Part shown: piece after piece, positions 46,062 through 54,840 of the stretch
Layout of the letters: every line of letters starts with the position of its first letter
Position numbering within the stretch: the stretch's first letter is position 1
Assembly (NCBI GenBank): GCA_023206055.1
Contig: CP065366.1
Span: 496,001 to 560,000 of the forward strand
Length of the DNA stretch: 64,000 bases
Reading direction: 5' to 3'
Source: Vibrio cyclitrophicus
GTDB taxonomy: Bacteria; Pseudomonadota; Gammaproteobacteria; Enterobacterales; Vibrionaceae
Notes under the pieces: generated by a model
What the model saw: only the letters and a program-made list of their open reading frames with translations
Databases searched by the model: none
What the model was told of the DNA's origin: nothing
Program-made: the position numbers and the translations under genes

Positions 46062-47003
46062 GTGAGAGCTAATGCTTTGGATGCACGTTTAGAACAATAC
46101 ATAAACAGACTGGATGAAAAGTTAAAAGTAAAATTCAAGAAAAACAGGTTGTATTTTTATGTATCTGAAGACTTATGTGTTTATTACGGACAAAGGGGTT
46201 ATACCCTTAATTTTCTGAGCAATATCGCATACACCATCTGGGAGTTAAAACAAAAAGTTCATATTGATCTGTCTAAGTGCTCAAAAATATCAGCATCCGC
46301 TTTGGTTATGCTTTTTGCAGAAGTTAGTCGGGCGAGAATGGGAAAAGAAGACGATGATGTGATCACGTTGACAATGTCTGATACTTTTAAGGATCCTAAA
46401 TGGAAGGAAGCCATTGAGTTAGGCCACCGTCAATATTCGCGGCTCTTTGATGAAGATCATACATTTCAAACAGTAAGCGACCCAAATAAAGCTCTCGCGT
46501 CAATATTGAAGTTAATGCATAACTGTGGTGTTAAGCTTGCCCGGCCTGAATCTAAGATATTCACAAAAGGGATTAACGAAGCTATGCTAAATGTTATAAA
46601 TCATGCTTATGATGATCAAGAGGATCCATTGGGTGGCATAGGAAGACGTTGGTGGCAAGCATGCTGGTTACAACCAACCGGAGGCGGTAAATATAGTTTA
46701 GTGTATATTATATATGACTTAGGTTGTGGAATGCTCAACTCTTTGCCAAAAGCGTCAGAACAAGAAACCATAGCCGAACATATTACTAGAGCAATGGCTC
46801 ACGGTACAACTCGAACTGGTATCCCAGGTCGAGGGAAAGGTACGAAGAATATGGAAGATGCTGCGGAAATTAGAGCAAAATCGACTCTTTTCGTTGGTAC
46901 AAATAGTGTGAGTTATTGTAAGGTAGAAGGTAAAGATGCAATTGTAGAGCCCTGTCTTCTTCCTTTTAACGGTACTTTGGTTGAATGGCAAATCTGCATA
47001 TAA
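46062..47003 (+). CDS. STAS-like/GHKL ATPase fusion protein
   Basis: 313 aa. The N-terminal half contains VHIDLSKCSKISASALVMLFAEVSRAR, which looks like a STAS-type (anti-sigma antagonist) fold. The C-terminal half is a GHKL ATPase: N box KGINEAMLNVINHAYDD, G1 box IIYDLGCGM and G2 region TGIPGRGKGTKNM. No transmembrane segment or phospho-acceptor His is evident. The start is GTG 46,062 or TTG 46,077, the latter with GGTGAGAG upstream. It is the first of three tightly packed genes with a DUF4325 protein and a membrane protein. The trio may sense and signal at the membrane; a defence role is a guess from context. Confidence 0.72.
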   Translation: MRANALDARLEQYINRLDEKLKVKFKKNRLYFYVSEDLCVYYGQRGYTLNFLSNIAYTIWELKQKVHIDLSKCSKISASALVMLFAEVSRARMGKEDDDVITLTMSDTFKDPKWKEAIELGHRQYSRLFDEDHTFQTVSDPNKALASILKLMHNCGVKLARPESKIFTKGINEAMLNVINHAYDDQEDPLGGIGRRWWQACWLQPTGGGKYSLVYIIYDLGCGMLNSLPKASEQETIAEHITRAMAHGTTRTGIPGRGKGTKNMEDAAEIRAKSTLFVGTNSVSYCKVEGKDAIVEPCLLPFNGTLVEWQICI

Positions 47004-47014
47004 GTGAGATTAAT

Positions 47015-47353
47015 ATGATGCATACAATTGATTTAGCAAAAGACTTTTCAGAATTTCCATTTGGTCGAAGATCTCCAGAAGATGGGGAGTTTTCTGGGGC
47101 GAAGTTTAGAGACTCCATTCTAAAGCCTATTATCGAAAAGCTACAAGATGGTGATAAAATAAACGTGGATCTTAATGGAGTTCCTGTTGGTATCGGTTCC
47201 TCATTTCTTTCGGAGAGCTTTGGTGGTGTAGTTACTAAAGGGTACTTAACAAAAGAGAAATTTTTGGACGCCCTCATTATTACTTGTGACGATGATCTCT
47301 ACGAAGAAGAAATAGTGGAATATATCAATGAGTCAGAGGCCGAAGTGGCGTGA
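47015..47353 (+). CDS. DUF4325 (STAS-like) protein
   Basis: 112 aa from ATG 47,015, with GTGAG upstream; an ATG at 46,985 would overlap the preceding gene by 19 bases. DFSEFPFGRRSPEDGEFSGAKFRD, INVDLNGVPVGIGSSFLSESFGG and the length match DUF4325, a STAS-like domain often encoded beside GHKL ATPases. In sporulation-type switches a STAS protein and a GHKL kinase form a partner-switching pair; the same chemistry may operate here (inference). Its stop overlaps the next start. Confidence 0.78.
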   Translation: MMHTIDLAKDFSEFPFGRRSPEDGEFSGAKFRDSILKPIIEKLQDGDKINVDLNGVPVGIGSSFLSESFGGVVTKGYLTKEKFLDALIITCDDDLYEEEIVEYINESEAEVA

Positions 47354-47793
47354 GTGATGTTAGCAATGTATTAATATCTGCAGCTATATCATTTACTATT
47401 TCAGGGATTGGTTGGTACTTATTAGATAAGAGAGCGAATCGCTCATCTAAGAGAAGCGAAACGTTCTCGCTAATTACACCTACAATCTCATTACTTAATG
47501 ACTTATCTGAAATGGCAGAAAATAGTTTTAATGAGAGAAAAGGCTGGGACCAAGAAAAGCAGCAGCTCTTTGAAGTCAAGTTTCATGCTAAATTTAGTTT
47601 ACTTAGAACTAAATTAGAACAACTTCAAAGCAGAAAAGTACCTATATCTAATGCTAGGCTTATCGACTTAAGAAAAGCATATACTCTAGGTGCAATCAAC
47701 TCGATCACAAGCTTCAACAATGCATTAAATGCCTCCCAAGCCATTGAGGTCGATTTATATTCAGCTTTTGAACGAGAGCATAATTCCAGATAA
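47350..47793 (+). CDS. Membrane-anchored protein, third gene of GHKL/STAS operon
   Basis: 147 aa from GTG 47,350, whose GTGA overlaps the preceding stop by four bases. One N-terminal transmembrane helix (VLISAAISFTISGIGWYLL, residues 7-25) is followed by a cytoplasmic, mostly helical domain rich in charged residues. No catalytic motif. Translational coupling to the DUF4325 gene makes it a likely effector or anchor of the three-protein module. The stop lies 26 bases before the long arm. Confidence 0.7.
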   Translation: MSDVSNVLISAAISFTISGIGWYLLDKRANRSSKRSETFSLITPTISLLNDLSEMAENSFNERKGWDQEKQQLFEVKFHAKFSLLRTKLEQLQSRKVPISNARLIDLRKAYTLGAINSITSFNNALNASQAIEVDLYSAFEREHNSR

Positions 47794-47819
47794 ATACACT
47801 CCCCCAAATCCTCATCTCC

Positions 47820-48720
47820 CCAACCTAAAATCCTAAGTCGCTGGGTCGGTCTCTCTAGACTGGCCCTGTAATCTTCCTCTAGCCCTTGCTCTACCTGATT
47901 TCTTCAGTAATTACTTTTCCTAGGTTTCGTTGACGGCGTCGTCGGTCCGGTCCTAGTCCGGTCTTTCACCCTGATTTTAGGATTATTTGAGTTGTGCATT
48001 TCTCCTGACGGCGGCGGCAGTAGATGTATTTTTTTATGTTGCCCTGACAGTTGCGACAGTCATGACAATGCCGACGGTTCTGACAGTCCGGACAGTAATC
48101 AGCCAGATTCACATCCTATTCGACTACCCCAACTTCTCACCCTAATGCATACGAGATTCGCCCTAGAACCACTCCTAGCCTTGAGATTACCGATTCCAGT
48201 ATAAATACCAGTCCAGTGATTAGCCTTCGTTTCTAGCTCTGAGGTTCACTGCTGCTGACTACTAACCTAAATCACTTAAGAGATATCAGACCAATTACCA
48301 CTGAGGGTAATTGGTCATCATTGTTCAACAGTCATCTGGTTCTAATCTTCGGTGCTGAGTCTCCTGACTGATCTCAGCTAGAACTCCATTTAGGTATCTC
48401 ATTTATATCTATATAAATTACTGAACCTAATGGAACGGAATGTTGGTTATATTTTTGTTGGTTTAGTCGGGAAGTTTTTCTGGGGTTCTGTTCTGGTGTT
48501 GAGTGGTATGTATTTAGCGAAGAATCTTGCTGTACAGATAAGAGAGGTTACTGATGGTTGATATCAGCCTGAGATAGATTTACGGGTTCTGTGGTGATTA
48601 GGTGGAGTGTTTCACTGGTGCTAATGGAATGGTGCTTACAGGAAGTAATCGAAGACCGGATATGGAAAGGACTAAAAAAGATAAAGGCCCATGGATTTCT
48701 CCATGAGCCTTATCGGAATT
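47820..48720 (-). repeat. Long non-coding arm of element B, right copy
   Basis: 901-bp inverted copy of 40,872-41,772. Its last 35 bases next to the tRNA gene form a hairpin (GGCCCATGGA / TCCATGAGCC, 48,686-48,709) that would terminate the tRNA-Ile2 transcript, replacing the original terminator left at 17,975. Confidence 0.9.
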
Positions 48721-48796
48721 TGGTGGCCCCTCCCAGATTTGAACTGGGGACCGAACGATTATGAGTCGTGCGCTCTAACCACTGAGCTAAGGGGCC
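48721..48796 (-). tRNA. ileX: tRNA-Ile2 (anticodon CAT, lysidine-type)
   Basis: 76 bases with encoded CCA. The 5' end GGCCCCT pairs with AGGGGCC, the anticodon CAT is at positions 34-36, and the T arm reads GTTCAAATC. The body follows E. coli ileX closely, including its position beside rpoD. It reads AUA codons after the anticodon C is changed to lysidine by TilS. It is often annotated as tRNA-Met because of the CAT anticodon. The last 45 bases come from element B; the promoter and first 31 bases are chromosomal. Confidence 0.93.
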
Positions 48797-48807
48797 GTAG
48801 GGCATAG

Positions 48808-48836
48808 ATTATAGGGGAAGCATTCAGTGGTGTCTA
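48808..48836 (-). promoter_or_regulatory. tRNA-Ile2 promoter
   Basis: On the minus strand TAGACA, a 17-base spacer and TATAAT lead to the tRNA 5' end 11 bases further on. This is close to the sigma-70 consensus. Confidence 0.8.
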
Positions 48837-48892
48837 GACACTATAAGGGGCAATTCCGCTTACATCTTAGCCACTTAAATCACGCAGATACA

Positions 48893-48920
48893 AAAAAGGT
48901 GAGCCAACGCTCACCTTTTC
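48893..48920 (-). terminator. rpoD terminator
   Basis: Stem AAAAGGTGAGC / GCTCACCTTTT with loop CAAC and a U tract in the rpoD direction. Confidence 0.9.
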
Positions 48921-48959
48921 TTACTTATGCTTAAAAGCTAACCACATTAAAGCGTGTGA

Positions 48960-50804
48960 TTATTCGTCTAGGAAGCTACGCAGAGTTTCTGAGCGGCTTG
49001 GGTGACGAAGTTTACGTAGTGCTTTTGCTTCGATCTGACGGATACGTTCACGAGTTACGTCGAACTGTTTACCTACTTCTTCAAGAGTGTGGTCAGTGTT
49101 CATGTCGATACCGAAACGCATACGAAGTACTTTCGCTTCACGAGGAGTTAGGCCTGCAAGAACGTCTTTAGTTGCACCGCGTAGGCTTGTTGCCGTTGCA
49201 GAGTCTAGAGGTAGTTCTAGCGTTGTATCCTCGATGAAATCACCTAGGTGCGAATCTTCGTCGTCACCGATTGGTGTCTCCATTGAGATTGGCTCTTTAG
49301 CAATTTTCAGTACTTTGCGGATCTTGTCTTCAGGCATTTGCATGCGTTCAGCCAGTTCTTCCGGAAGTGGTTCACGACCCATCTCTTGTAACATTTGACG
49401 AGAGATACGGTTTAGTTTGTTGATCGTTTCGATCATGTGAACCGGGATACGGATAGTACGAGCTTGGTCGGCAATCGAACGAGTGATTGCTTGACGGATC
49501 CACCAAGTAGCGTAAGTAGAGAACTTGTAACCACGACGGTATTCAAATTTATCTACTGCTTTCATCAGACCGATATTACCTTCTTGGATTAGATCCAGGA
49601 ATTGTAGACCACGGTTTGTGTACTTCTTAGCAATCGAGATTACTAGACGTAAGTTTGCTTCAACCATCTCTTTCTTCGCACGACGAGCTTTCGCTTCACC
49701 GATAGACATACGACGGCTGATATCTTTGATGCTTTGAACTGTAAGAGACGTTTCACGTTCGATTATATCCAGCTTTTGGATAGAGCGACGGATGTCGTGT
49801 TCGTTGCGTTTGATCTTTTCAGCGTATGGCTTGTCTGAAGCAAGAACTTCGTCCAACCATGCTTCGCTAGATTCATTGCCTGTAAATAGAGCAATGAACG
49901 ATTTCTTCGGCATTTTGCCGTACTCAACGGTTTGACGCATGATTAGGCGTTCTTGAGTACGTACGCGATCCATTGAAGTGCGAAGTTCATTTACTAGGTA
50001 ATCAAACTGTTTTGGTGTTAGACGGAACTCTTTGAACACGTCTTGCATCATAGTCGTTGCAAGCATTGCTTTCGGGCTTTCGTGGCCGTACTCGTTGATC
50101 GCTAGTTGACGATTCTGGTAGCTAGTACGAAGTGCTGTGAACTTCTCAAGAGCAAGTTCAGGATCAATACCTGTATCTTCTTCTTCCTCTTCCTCGTCGT
50201 CTTCAGCGTCTTCTTTGTCTTCGTCTTCCAGATCAGTTTCAGCAAGTTCTGAACCGATGTGAGTTGCCGTTGGCGCAGCAGTACCATCGTCATCTGGGTC
50301 AACAAAGCCATTGATTAGGTCTGTTAACCGAATCTCTTCTGCTTGTACGCGGTCAAACTGTTCCAAGATGTATGGAATAGTGCCTGGGTACTCAGCAACA
50401 GAAAGTTGAACCGTATTGATACCATCTTCAATACGTTTCGCAATGTCGATTTCGCCTTCACGAGTCAGTAGTTCAACCGTACCCATTTCACGCATGTACA
50501 TACGAACTGGGTCAGTAGTACGGCCAATCTCGCTTTCTACGCTTGAAAGCGCAGCAGCTGCAGCTTCGGCTGCATCTTCATCTATATTGGCATCGTCATC
50601 ATTAAGTGCTAGATCATCAGCATCAGGTGCAGTTTCAACTACCTTGATACCCATGTCGTTAATCATTTGAATGATGTCTTCTACCTGTTCAGAATCCACG
50701 ATTTCTGCAGGTAGGTGGTCGTTTACTTCGGCGTAGGTCAGATAGCCTTGTTCCTTGCCTTTAATAACAAGTAATTTAAGCTGTGACTGCGGATTTTGAT
50801 CCAT
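48960..50804 (-). CDS. rpoD: RNA polymerase sigma-70 factor
   Basis: 614 aa, the full length of gammaproteobacterial RpoD. Region 1.1 is at the N-terminus; a long acidic non-conserved stretch (EDEDD/E runs near residues 195-215) precedes region 2 with [25 protein letters not shown]; region 4.2 ([30 protein letters not shown]) closes the protein. It directs RNA polymerase to housekeeping promoters. It is the last gene of the macromolecular synthesis operon rpsU-yqeY-dnaG-rpoD and is followed by a terminator and the tRNA used by the island. Confidence 0.97.
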   Translation of the reverse strand: MDQNPQSQLKLLVIKGKEQGYLTYAEVNDHLPAEIVDSEQVEDIIQMINDMGIKVVETAPDADDLALNDDDANIDEDAAEAAAAALSSVESEIGRTTDPVRMYMREMGTVELLTREGEIDIAKRIEDGINTVQLSVAEYPGTIPYILEQFDRVQAEEIRLTDLINGFVDPDDDGTAAPTATHIGSELAETDLEDEDKEDAEDDEEEEEEDTGIDPELALEKFTALRTSYQNRQLAINEYGHESPKAMLATTMMQDVFKEFRLTPKQFDYLVNELRTSMDRVRTQERLIMRQTVEYGKMPKKSFIALFTGNESSEAWLDEVLASDKPYAEKIKRNEHDIRRSIQKLDIIERETSLTVQSIKDISRRMSIGEAKARRAKKEMVEANLRLVISIAKKYTNRGLQFLDLIQEGNIGLMKAVDKFEYRRGYKFSTYATWWIRQAITRSIADQARTIRIPVHMIETINKLNRISRQMLQEMGREPLPEELAERMQMPEDKIRKVLKIAKEPISMETPIGDDEDSHLGDFIEDTTLELPLDSATATSLRGATKDVLAGLTPREAKVLRMRFGIDMNTDHTLEEVGKQFDVTRERIRQIEAKALRKLRHPSRSETLRSFLDE

Positions 50805-50903
50805 AGATGATATCCAACTTCAGGTCTGGTGAAGGACGTTGCATTCTCAAATGCAAACCAATTATGTTAACAAATTTATTAAATGCTGACTAATCAAACA
50901 GGG

Positions 50904-52655
50904 TTACGCTTTTAGATCTAGCATTAAAGCTAGTAGCTCCCTTTTTTCTTCGGCTGATAAACCGACGCTTCTTGCTTTGGCCTGCAGGTTTTCAATTTGT
51001 TTTTCAACGCACTGGGCAAGTATGTTGTCCAATGAGTCTAAAAATATGTCTTCTTGATTGTCTTCGTCGAGGGGGATTTCCCAGCTCGCGAGACGAGACA
51101 GAAGAGCCTCATGTTTATTGTGTCGCCAATGCTCTAATAATTGGCCTGTGTTGATATGGGGATGCGCGTGGCATTTATCAAGTACTTCGACGAATAAACT
51201 TAGTCCAGGCAACTGTAAGCCTTTGACACTTGATAAATCCGGTACCATATCAGCATAGCTCGGATTTTGGATAAGCAAAGCGATAACTTCACGCATTGGA
51301 GTGCGCTTCAGCTCTTTATGCGGCTGAGGTGTCGGGTTCTGTGTATGAACACGTGCACGTCGCAATTGGTTATCAAATCCAGTTCGCTCATCGAGCAGTT
51401 TTTCGAGCAATTCTTGGAAGTAACTGTCAGGAATTTTGTTAATCAAGGCGCTGGCGTGTGCTCGCAGTGCTGATTTTCCTTCCGTTGTTCCCAAGTTCAA
51501 CTTGTGTATTTCAATCAGGTTATCGAACAAATAAGTCGAAAGCGGCGTCGCATTATGAACAAGCTGTTCGAAAGCGGCTTTGCCGTGTTCTCTTATATAG
51601 CTATCTGGGTCTTCACCGTCTGGCAAGAATAGAAACTTAAGCGTGTTACCGGTTTTCAGGTACTCAAGCGCATTTTCTAGTGCGCGCCATGCCGCTTCTT
51701 TACCTGCTCGATCACCATCGTAACAACAAACCACAGTGCTGGTTTGACGGAACAACATTTGAACGTGGTCGCCAGTTGTCGAGGTGCCCAGTGATGCTAC
51801 TGAGTAATCGACACCATATTGCGCGAGTGCCACGACATCCATGTAACCTTCAACCACAAGAATTTGCGGCGGTTCACGGTAGGCTTGCAGCACTTCATAA
51901 AGGCCGTAAAGCTCTTTACCTTTATGGAAGATAGGCGTTTCTGGTGAGTTGAGATATTTTGGAGTGCCGTCTTCTAATACACGACCACCAAAACCAATCA
52001 CACGGCCACGACGATCGCGAATCGGGAACATTACGCGTCCACGGAATCGGTCGTATCGGTTACCTTTATCGTTCTCAATTAACATGCCGCCAGTCACGAG
52101 CATGTCTTGGGCATCTTTCTGTTGGCCAAAGTTCTTACGAACTAAGTCCCACTCATCGGCTACATAACCAATACCAAACTTCTGGACAATCTCGCCAGAA
52201 AGACCACGATTCTTTAGGTAATCAATCGCAGGTTTGTTGGCTGATATTTTCAGCTGAGAGCGGTAAAAATTACTGATGCCGCCCATCAAATCGTAGAGGT
52301 TACGTTTTTGTTCGCTGTTGGCTCTTGGTGCTGTTGATATCTCGCCGCTGCGTTGCTCTCTAGGAACATCGAGGCCTAAGAAAGAGGCAAGCTCTTCAAT
52401 AGCTTCAACAAAATCGAGACGTTCGAACTCCATAATGAAATCGATAGCATTACCGTGTACGCCACAACCAAAGCAGTGATAAAACTGTTTTTCTTGGCTT
52501 ACGCTAAAAGAAGGGGTCTTTTCGTTGTGGAATGGGCAACAAGCACCATAGTTTTTGCCTTTTTTCTTAAGTTTCACGCGTGCGTCCACAATGTCGACAA
52601 TGTCGAGACGCGCTAGGAGATCATCGATGAAACTACGCGGGATGTGTCCTGCCAT
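50904..52655 (-). CDS. dnaG: DNA primase
   Basis: 583 aa. The CHC2 zinc ribbon (ACCPFHNEKTPSFSVSQEKQFYHCFGCGVHG) lies near residues 38-65, and the catalytic TOPRIM core includes LVVEGYMDVVALAQYGV and CYDGDRAGKEAAWRA. The C-terminal helicase-binding domain contacts DnaB. It makes RNA primers for chromosome replication and could also serve the polymerase-encoding elements next door, which have no primase of their own (inference). Confidence 0.96.
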   Translation of the reverse strand: MAGHIPRSFIDDLLARLDIVDIVDARVKLKKKGKNYGACCPFHNEKTPSFSVSQEKQFYHCFGCGVHGNAIDFIMEFERLDFVEAIEELASFLGLDVPREQRSGEISTAPRANSEQKRNLYDLMGGISNFYRSQLKISANKPAIDYLKNRGLSGEIVQKFGIGYVADEWDLVRKNFGQQKDAQDMLVTGGMLIENDKGNRYDRFRGRVMFPIRDRRGRVIGFGGRVLEDGTPKYLNSPETPIFHKGKELYGLYEVLQAYREPPQILVVEGYMDVVALAQYGVDYSVASLGTSTTGDHVQMLFRQTSTVVCCYDGDRAGKEAAWRALENALEYLKTGNTLKFLFLPDGEDPDSYIREHGKAAFEQLVHNATPLSTYLFDNLIEIHKLNLGTTEGKSALRAHASALINKIPDSYFQELLEKLLDERTGFDNQLRRARVHTQNPTPQPHKELKRTPMREVIALLIQNPSYADMVPDLSSVKGLQLPGLSLFVEVLDKCHAHPHINTGQLLEHWRHNKHEALLSRLASWEIPLDEDNQEDIFLDSLDNILAQCVEKQIENLQAKARSVGLSAEEKRELLALMLDLKA

Positions 52656-52721
52656 AAAACCTTAGAAAAATGCACTAACTGAGAGTGTGGATAATAATAG
52701 TTTGAATAGGTTACAGATACA

Positions 52722-52757
52722 AACAAGCCGTGCGTTCCGAAGGATTGCACGGCTTGT
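52722..52757 (-). terminator. Hairpin between yqeY and dnaG
   Basis: 12-bp perfect stem AACAAGCCGTGC / GCACGGCTTGTT with no strong U tract. Partial terminator or processing site within the operon. Confidence 0.6.
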
Positions 52758-52774
52758 TGCAATTTGATTTGGGA

Positions 52775-53218
52775 TTAAGCGAGTTTAGAACGAACTAAAC
52801 CACTAACTTTACCCATATCTGCACGCCCTTGAATTTGTGGTTTCAAGATAGCCATTACTTTACCCATGTCTTGCATGCCCGCTGGTTGAGCTTCGGCGAT
52901 TGCGCTATCAAGTAGTGCAATAACTTCTTCATCAGTTAGCGGTTGAGGCATAAAGCCTTCAAGTACCGTAATTTCTGCTTTTTCCACGTCAGCAAGATCT
53001 TGACGATTTGCTGATTCATATTGAGCAACAGAATCGCGACGTTGCTTAACCATTTTAACTAATATAGCAATTATGTCGTCGTCGTTCAGAGTGATCCGTT
53101 CGTCAACTTCACGTTGCTTAATTGCTGAAAGAGCTAAGCGGATAGTGCCAAGGCGCGGTTTGTCCTTGGCTTTCATCGCTAATTTTTGCTCTTCTTTGAG
53201 TTGTTCAATAAGAGCCAT
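52775..53218 (-). CDS. yqeY: YqeY/GatB-like protein
   Basis: 147 aa, matching the YqeY family (ALIEQLKEEQKLAMKAKDKPRLGTIRLALSAIKQREVDER, EGFMPQPLTDEEV, GRADMGKVSGLVRSKL). The helical domain resembles the tail of GatB, which handles tRNA in amidotransferases; its own function is not settled. It lies between rpsU and dnaG, a usual place in Vibrio and Pseudomonas. The start at 53,218 follows AAGGACTGAG. Confidence 0.9.
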   Translation of the reverse strand: MALIEQLKEEQKLAMKAKDKPRLGTIRLALSAIKQREVDERITLNDDDIIAILVKMVKQRRDSVAQYESANRQDLADVEKAEITVLEGFMPQPLTDEEVIALLDSAIAEAQPAGMQDMGKVMAILKPQIQGRADMGKVSGLVRSKLA

Positions 53219-53243
53219 AACTCAGTCCTTATGGATTAAGTTA

Positions 53244-53459
53244 TTAGTACAGGCGAACGCGACGTGCGTTTTCGCGAGCTAGCTTCTTAGCGTGACGCTT
53301 TTGAGCTGCTGCTTTAGCGCGTTTGCGAACTGTAGTTGGCTTTTCGTAATGCTCGCGACGGCGAACTTCAGAAAGGATACCTGCTTTTTCACAAGAGCGC
53401 TTGAAACGACGTAGTGCAACGTCGAACGGTTCGTTTTCACGTACTTTAACTATTGGCAT
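53244..53459 (-). CDS. rpsU: 30S ribosomal protein S21
   Basis: 71 aa, strongly basic. [42 protein letters not shown] is the standard S21 sequence, ending in an Arg/Lys-rich tail. It is required early in translation initiation and heads the macromolecular synthesis operon. AAAGGC lies upstream of ATG. Confidence 0.97.
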   Translation of the reverse strand: MPIVKVRENEPFDVALRRFKRSCEKAGILSEVRRREHYEKPTTVRKRAKAAAQKRHAKKLARENARRVRLY

Positions 53460-53717
53460 ATGCCTTTCACCTCAGGGGTTATTCATTATCGCTGGCCACT
53501 CAGTACCAAATCAGAGAAGTTACCCATCGAGCTAACTCTCTATTCGCGTTTGGCCATTAACCAGCTTGATCAAAAATGGTGCGGAATTTTAATCCGATCA
53601 CAGTAGCTTTGTAAAGCACTTTGTCGATTATAGTCTGTACAATATTTGTTTGAAGAGCTTAGGCAGGGTAATATTGCGCTAATTTCCCATTTTAGACGAA
53701 AGCGTGCCGAGAAAATT

Positions 53718-54734
53718 ATGCGCATTATTGGTATTGAAACCTCTTGTGATGAAACAGGAATCGCAATTTATGATGATGAGCAGGGGCTGCTTTCTCATCA
53801 ACTATATAGCCAAGTAAAACTGCACGCCGATTATGGTGGTGTGGTACCTGAGCTTGCTTCACGTGACCACGTGAAAAAGACCATTCCACTGATTAAAGCA
53901 GCTTTAGCTGAAGCTAACCTAACGTCGAAGGATATTGATGGTGTGGCTTACACGGCTGGCCCAGGTTTGGTTGGTGCATTGCTGGTTGGTGCAACGATTG
54001 GCCGCAGTATTGCTTACGCTTGGGGCGTACCCGCTGTACCTGTTCACCACATGGAAGGTCACCTACTAGCGCCAATGCTAGAAGATAACCCACCACCATT
54101 CCCATTTGTTGCGCTGCTGGTTTCTGGCGGTCACACCATGATGGTTGAAGTGAAAGGGATTGGTGAATACAAGATCCTTGGCGAATCGATTGATGATGCG
54201 GCGGGTGAAGCCTTTGATAAAACGGCTAAGCTAATGGGCTTAGATTACCCAGGTGGCCCGTTGCTTTCTCGATTAGCAGAGAAAGGTACGCCAGGTCGCT
54301 TTAAGTTCCCTCGTCCTATGACCGATCGCCCAGGTCTCGACATGAGCTTTTCTGGTCTAAAAACATTTGCAGCGAATACGATTCGTGACAATGACAACGA
54401 TGATCAAACTCGCGCGGACATTGCTTACGCATTCCAAGAAGCGGTTTGTGGCACCTTGGTAATAAAGTGTAAGCGTGCCTTGGAACAGACAGGCATGAAA
54501 CGTATAGTGATTGCGGGTGGTGTAAGCGCAAACAAGCAACTGCGTGTTGAGCTTGAAGCGCTTGCTAAGAAAATTGGTGGTGAGGTGTACTACCCACGCA
54601 CTGAGTTCTGTACTGATAACGGTGCAATGATCGCTTATGCGGGTATGCAGCGCCTGAAAAATGGTGAGACTGCTGACCTTTCAGTTCAAGCTACACCACG
54701 TTGGCCGATTGACCAATTAGAGCCAATTGCTTAA
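53718..54734 (+). CDS. tsaD: tRNA N6-adenosine threonylcarbamoyltransferase
   Basis: 338 aa from ATG 53,718 ([19 protein letters not shown]), the usual start; the longer frame from 53,646 covers the promoter. ASKHA fold with the metal-binding [17 protein letters not shown] and [10 protein letters not shown]. With TsaB and TsaE it transfers threonylcarbamoyl to A37 of tRNAs reading ANN codons, which include the tRNA-Ile2 gene nearby. It is divergent from rpsU, as in most gammaproteobacteria. Confidence 0.95.
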   Translation: MRIIGIETSCDETGIAIYDDEQGLLSHQLYSQVKLHADYGGVVPELASRDHVKKTIPLIKAALAEANLTSKDIDGVAYTAGPGLVGALLVGATIGRSIAYAWGVPAVPVHHMEGHLLAPMLEDNPPPFPFVALLVSGGHTMMVEVKGIGEYKILGESIDDAAGEAFDKTAKLMGLDYPGGPLLSRLAEKGTPGRFKFPRPMTDRPGLDMSFSGLKTFAANTIRDNDNDDQTRADIAYAFQEAVCGTLVIKCKRALEQTGMKRIVIAGGVSANKQLRVELEALAKKIGGEVYYPRTEFCTDNGAMIAYAGMQRLKNGETADLSVQATPRWPIDQLEPIA

Positions 54735-54753
54735 TACATCAAGATGTTTCGAT

Positions 54754-54780
54754 AAACGGTCGCCTAGTGCGGCCGTTTTT
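54754..54780 (+). terminator. tsaD terminator
   Basis: Stem AAACGGTCGC / GCGGCCGTTT with loop CTAGT and a T tract. Confidence 0.85.
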
Positions 54781-54840
54781 ATATCCTAGCTTACCGACTA
54801 TATGTCGCTAAATAATTGCTGATAGAGATTAGGGAAGAAA

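Larger units (their letters stand above)
35106..48720. mobile_element. Element B: second tRNA-Ile2 integrative element with internal inverted att site
   Basis: About 13.6 kb between direct tRNA-derived copies at 35,106 and 48,721, with an inverted copy at 40,827. The plan is as in element A: short arms (35,102-35,337 and 40,640-40,875) and long arms (40,872-41,772 and 47,820-48,720) combine into two complete inverted attachment regions of 1,133 bp in the circular form. One 5.3-kb module has the polymerase and ATPase; the other (6.0 kb) has the integrase and cargo. The integrase operon is nearly the same as in A, whereas polymerase, ATPase and cargo differ. Element B restores the intact tRNA gene at its right end. 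Confidence 0.88.

Noticed and set aside
18011..48720. Island as a prophage or IS-rich region
   Set aside because: No capsid, portal, terminase, tail or lysis gene and no transposase are present.
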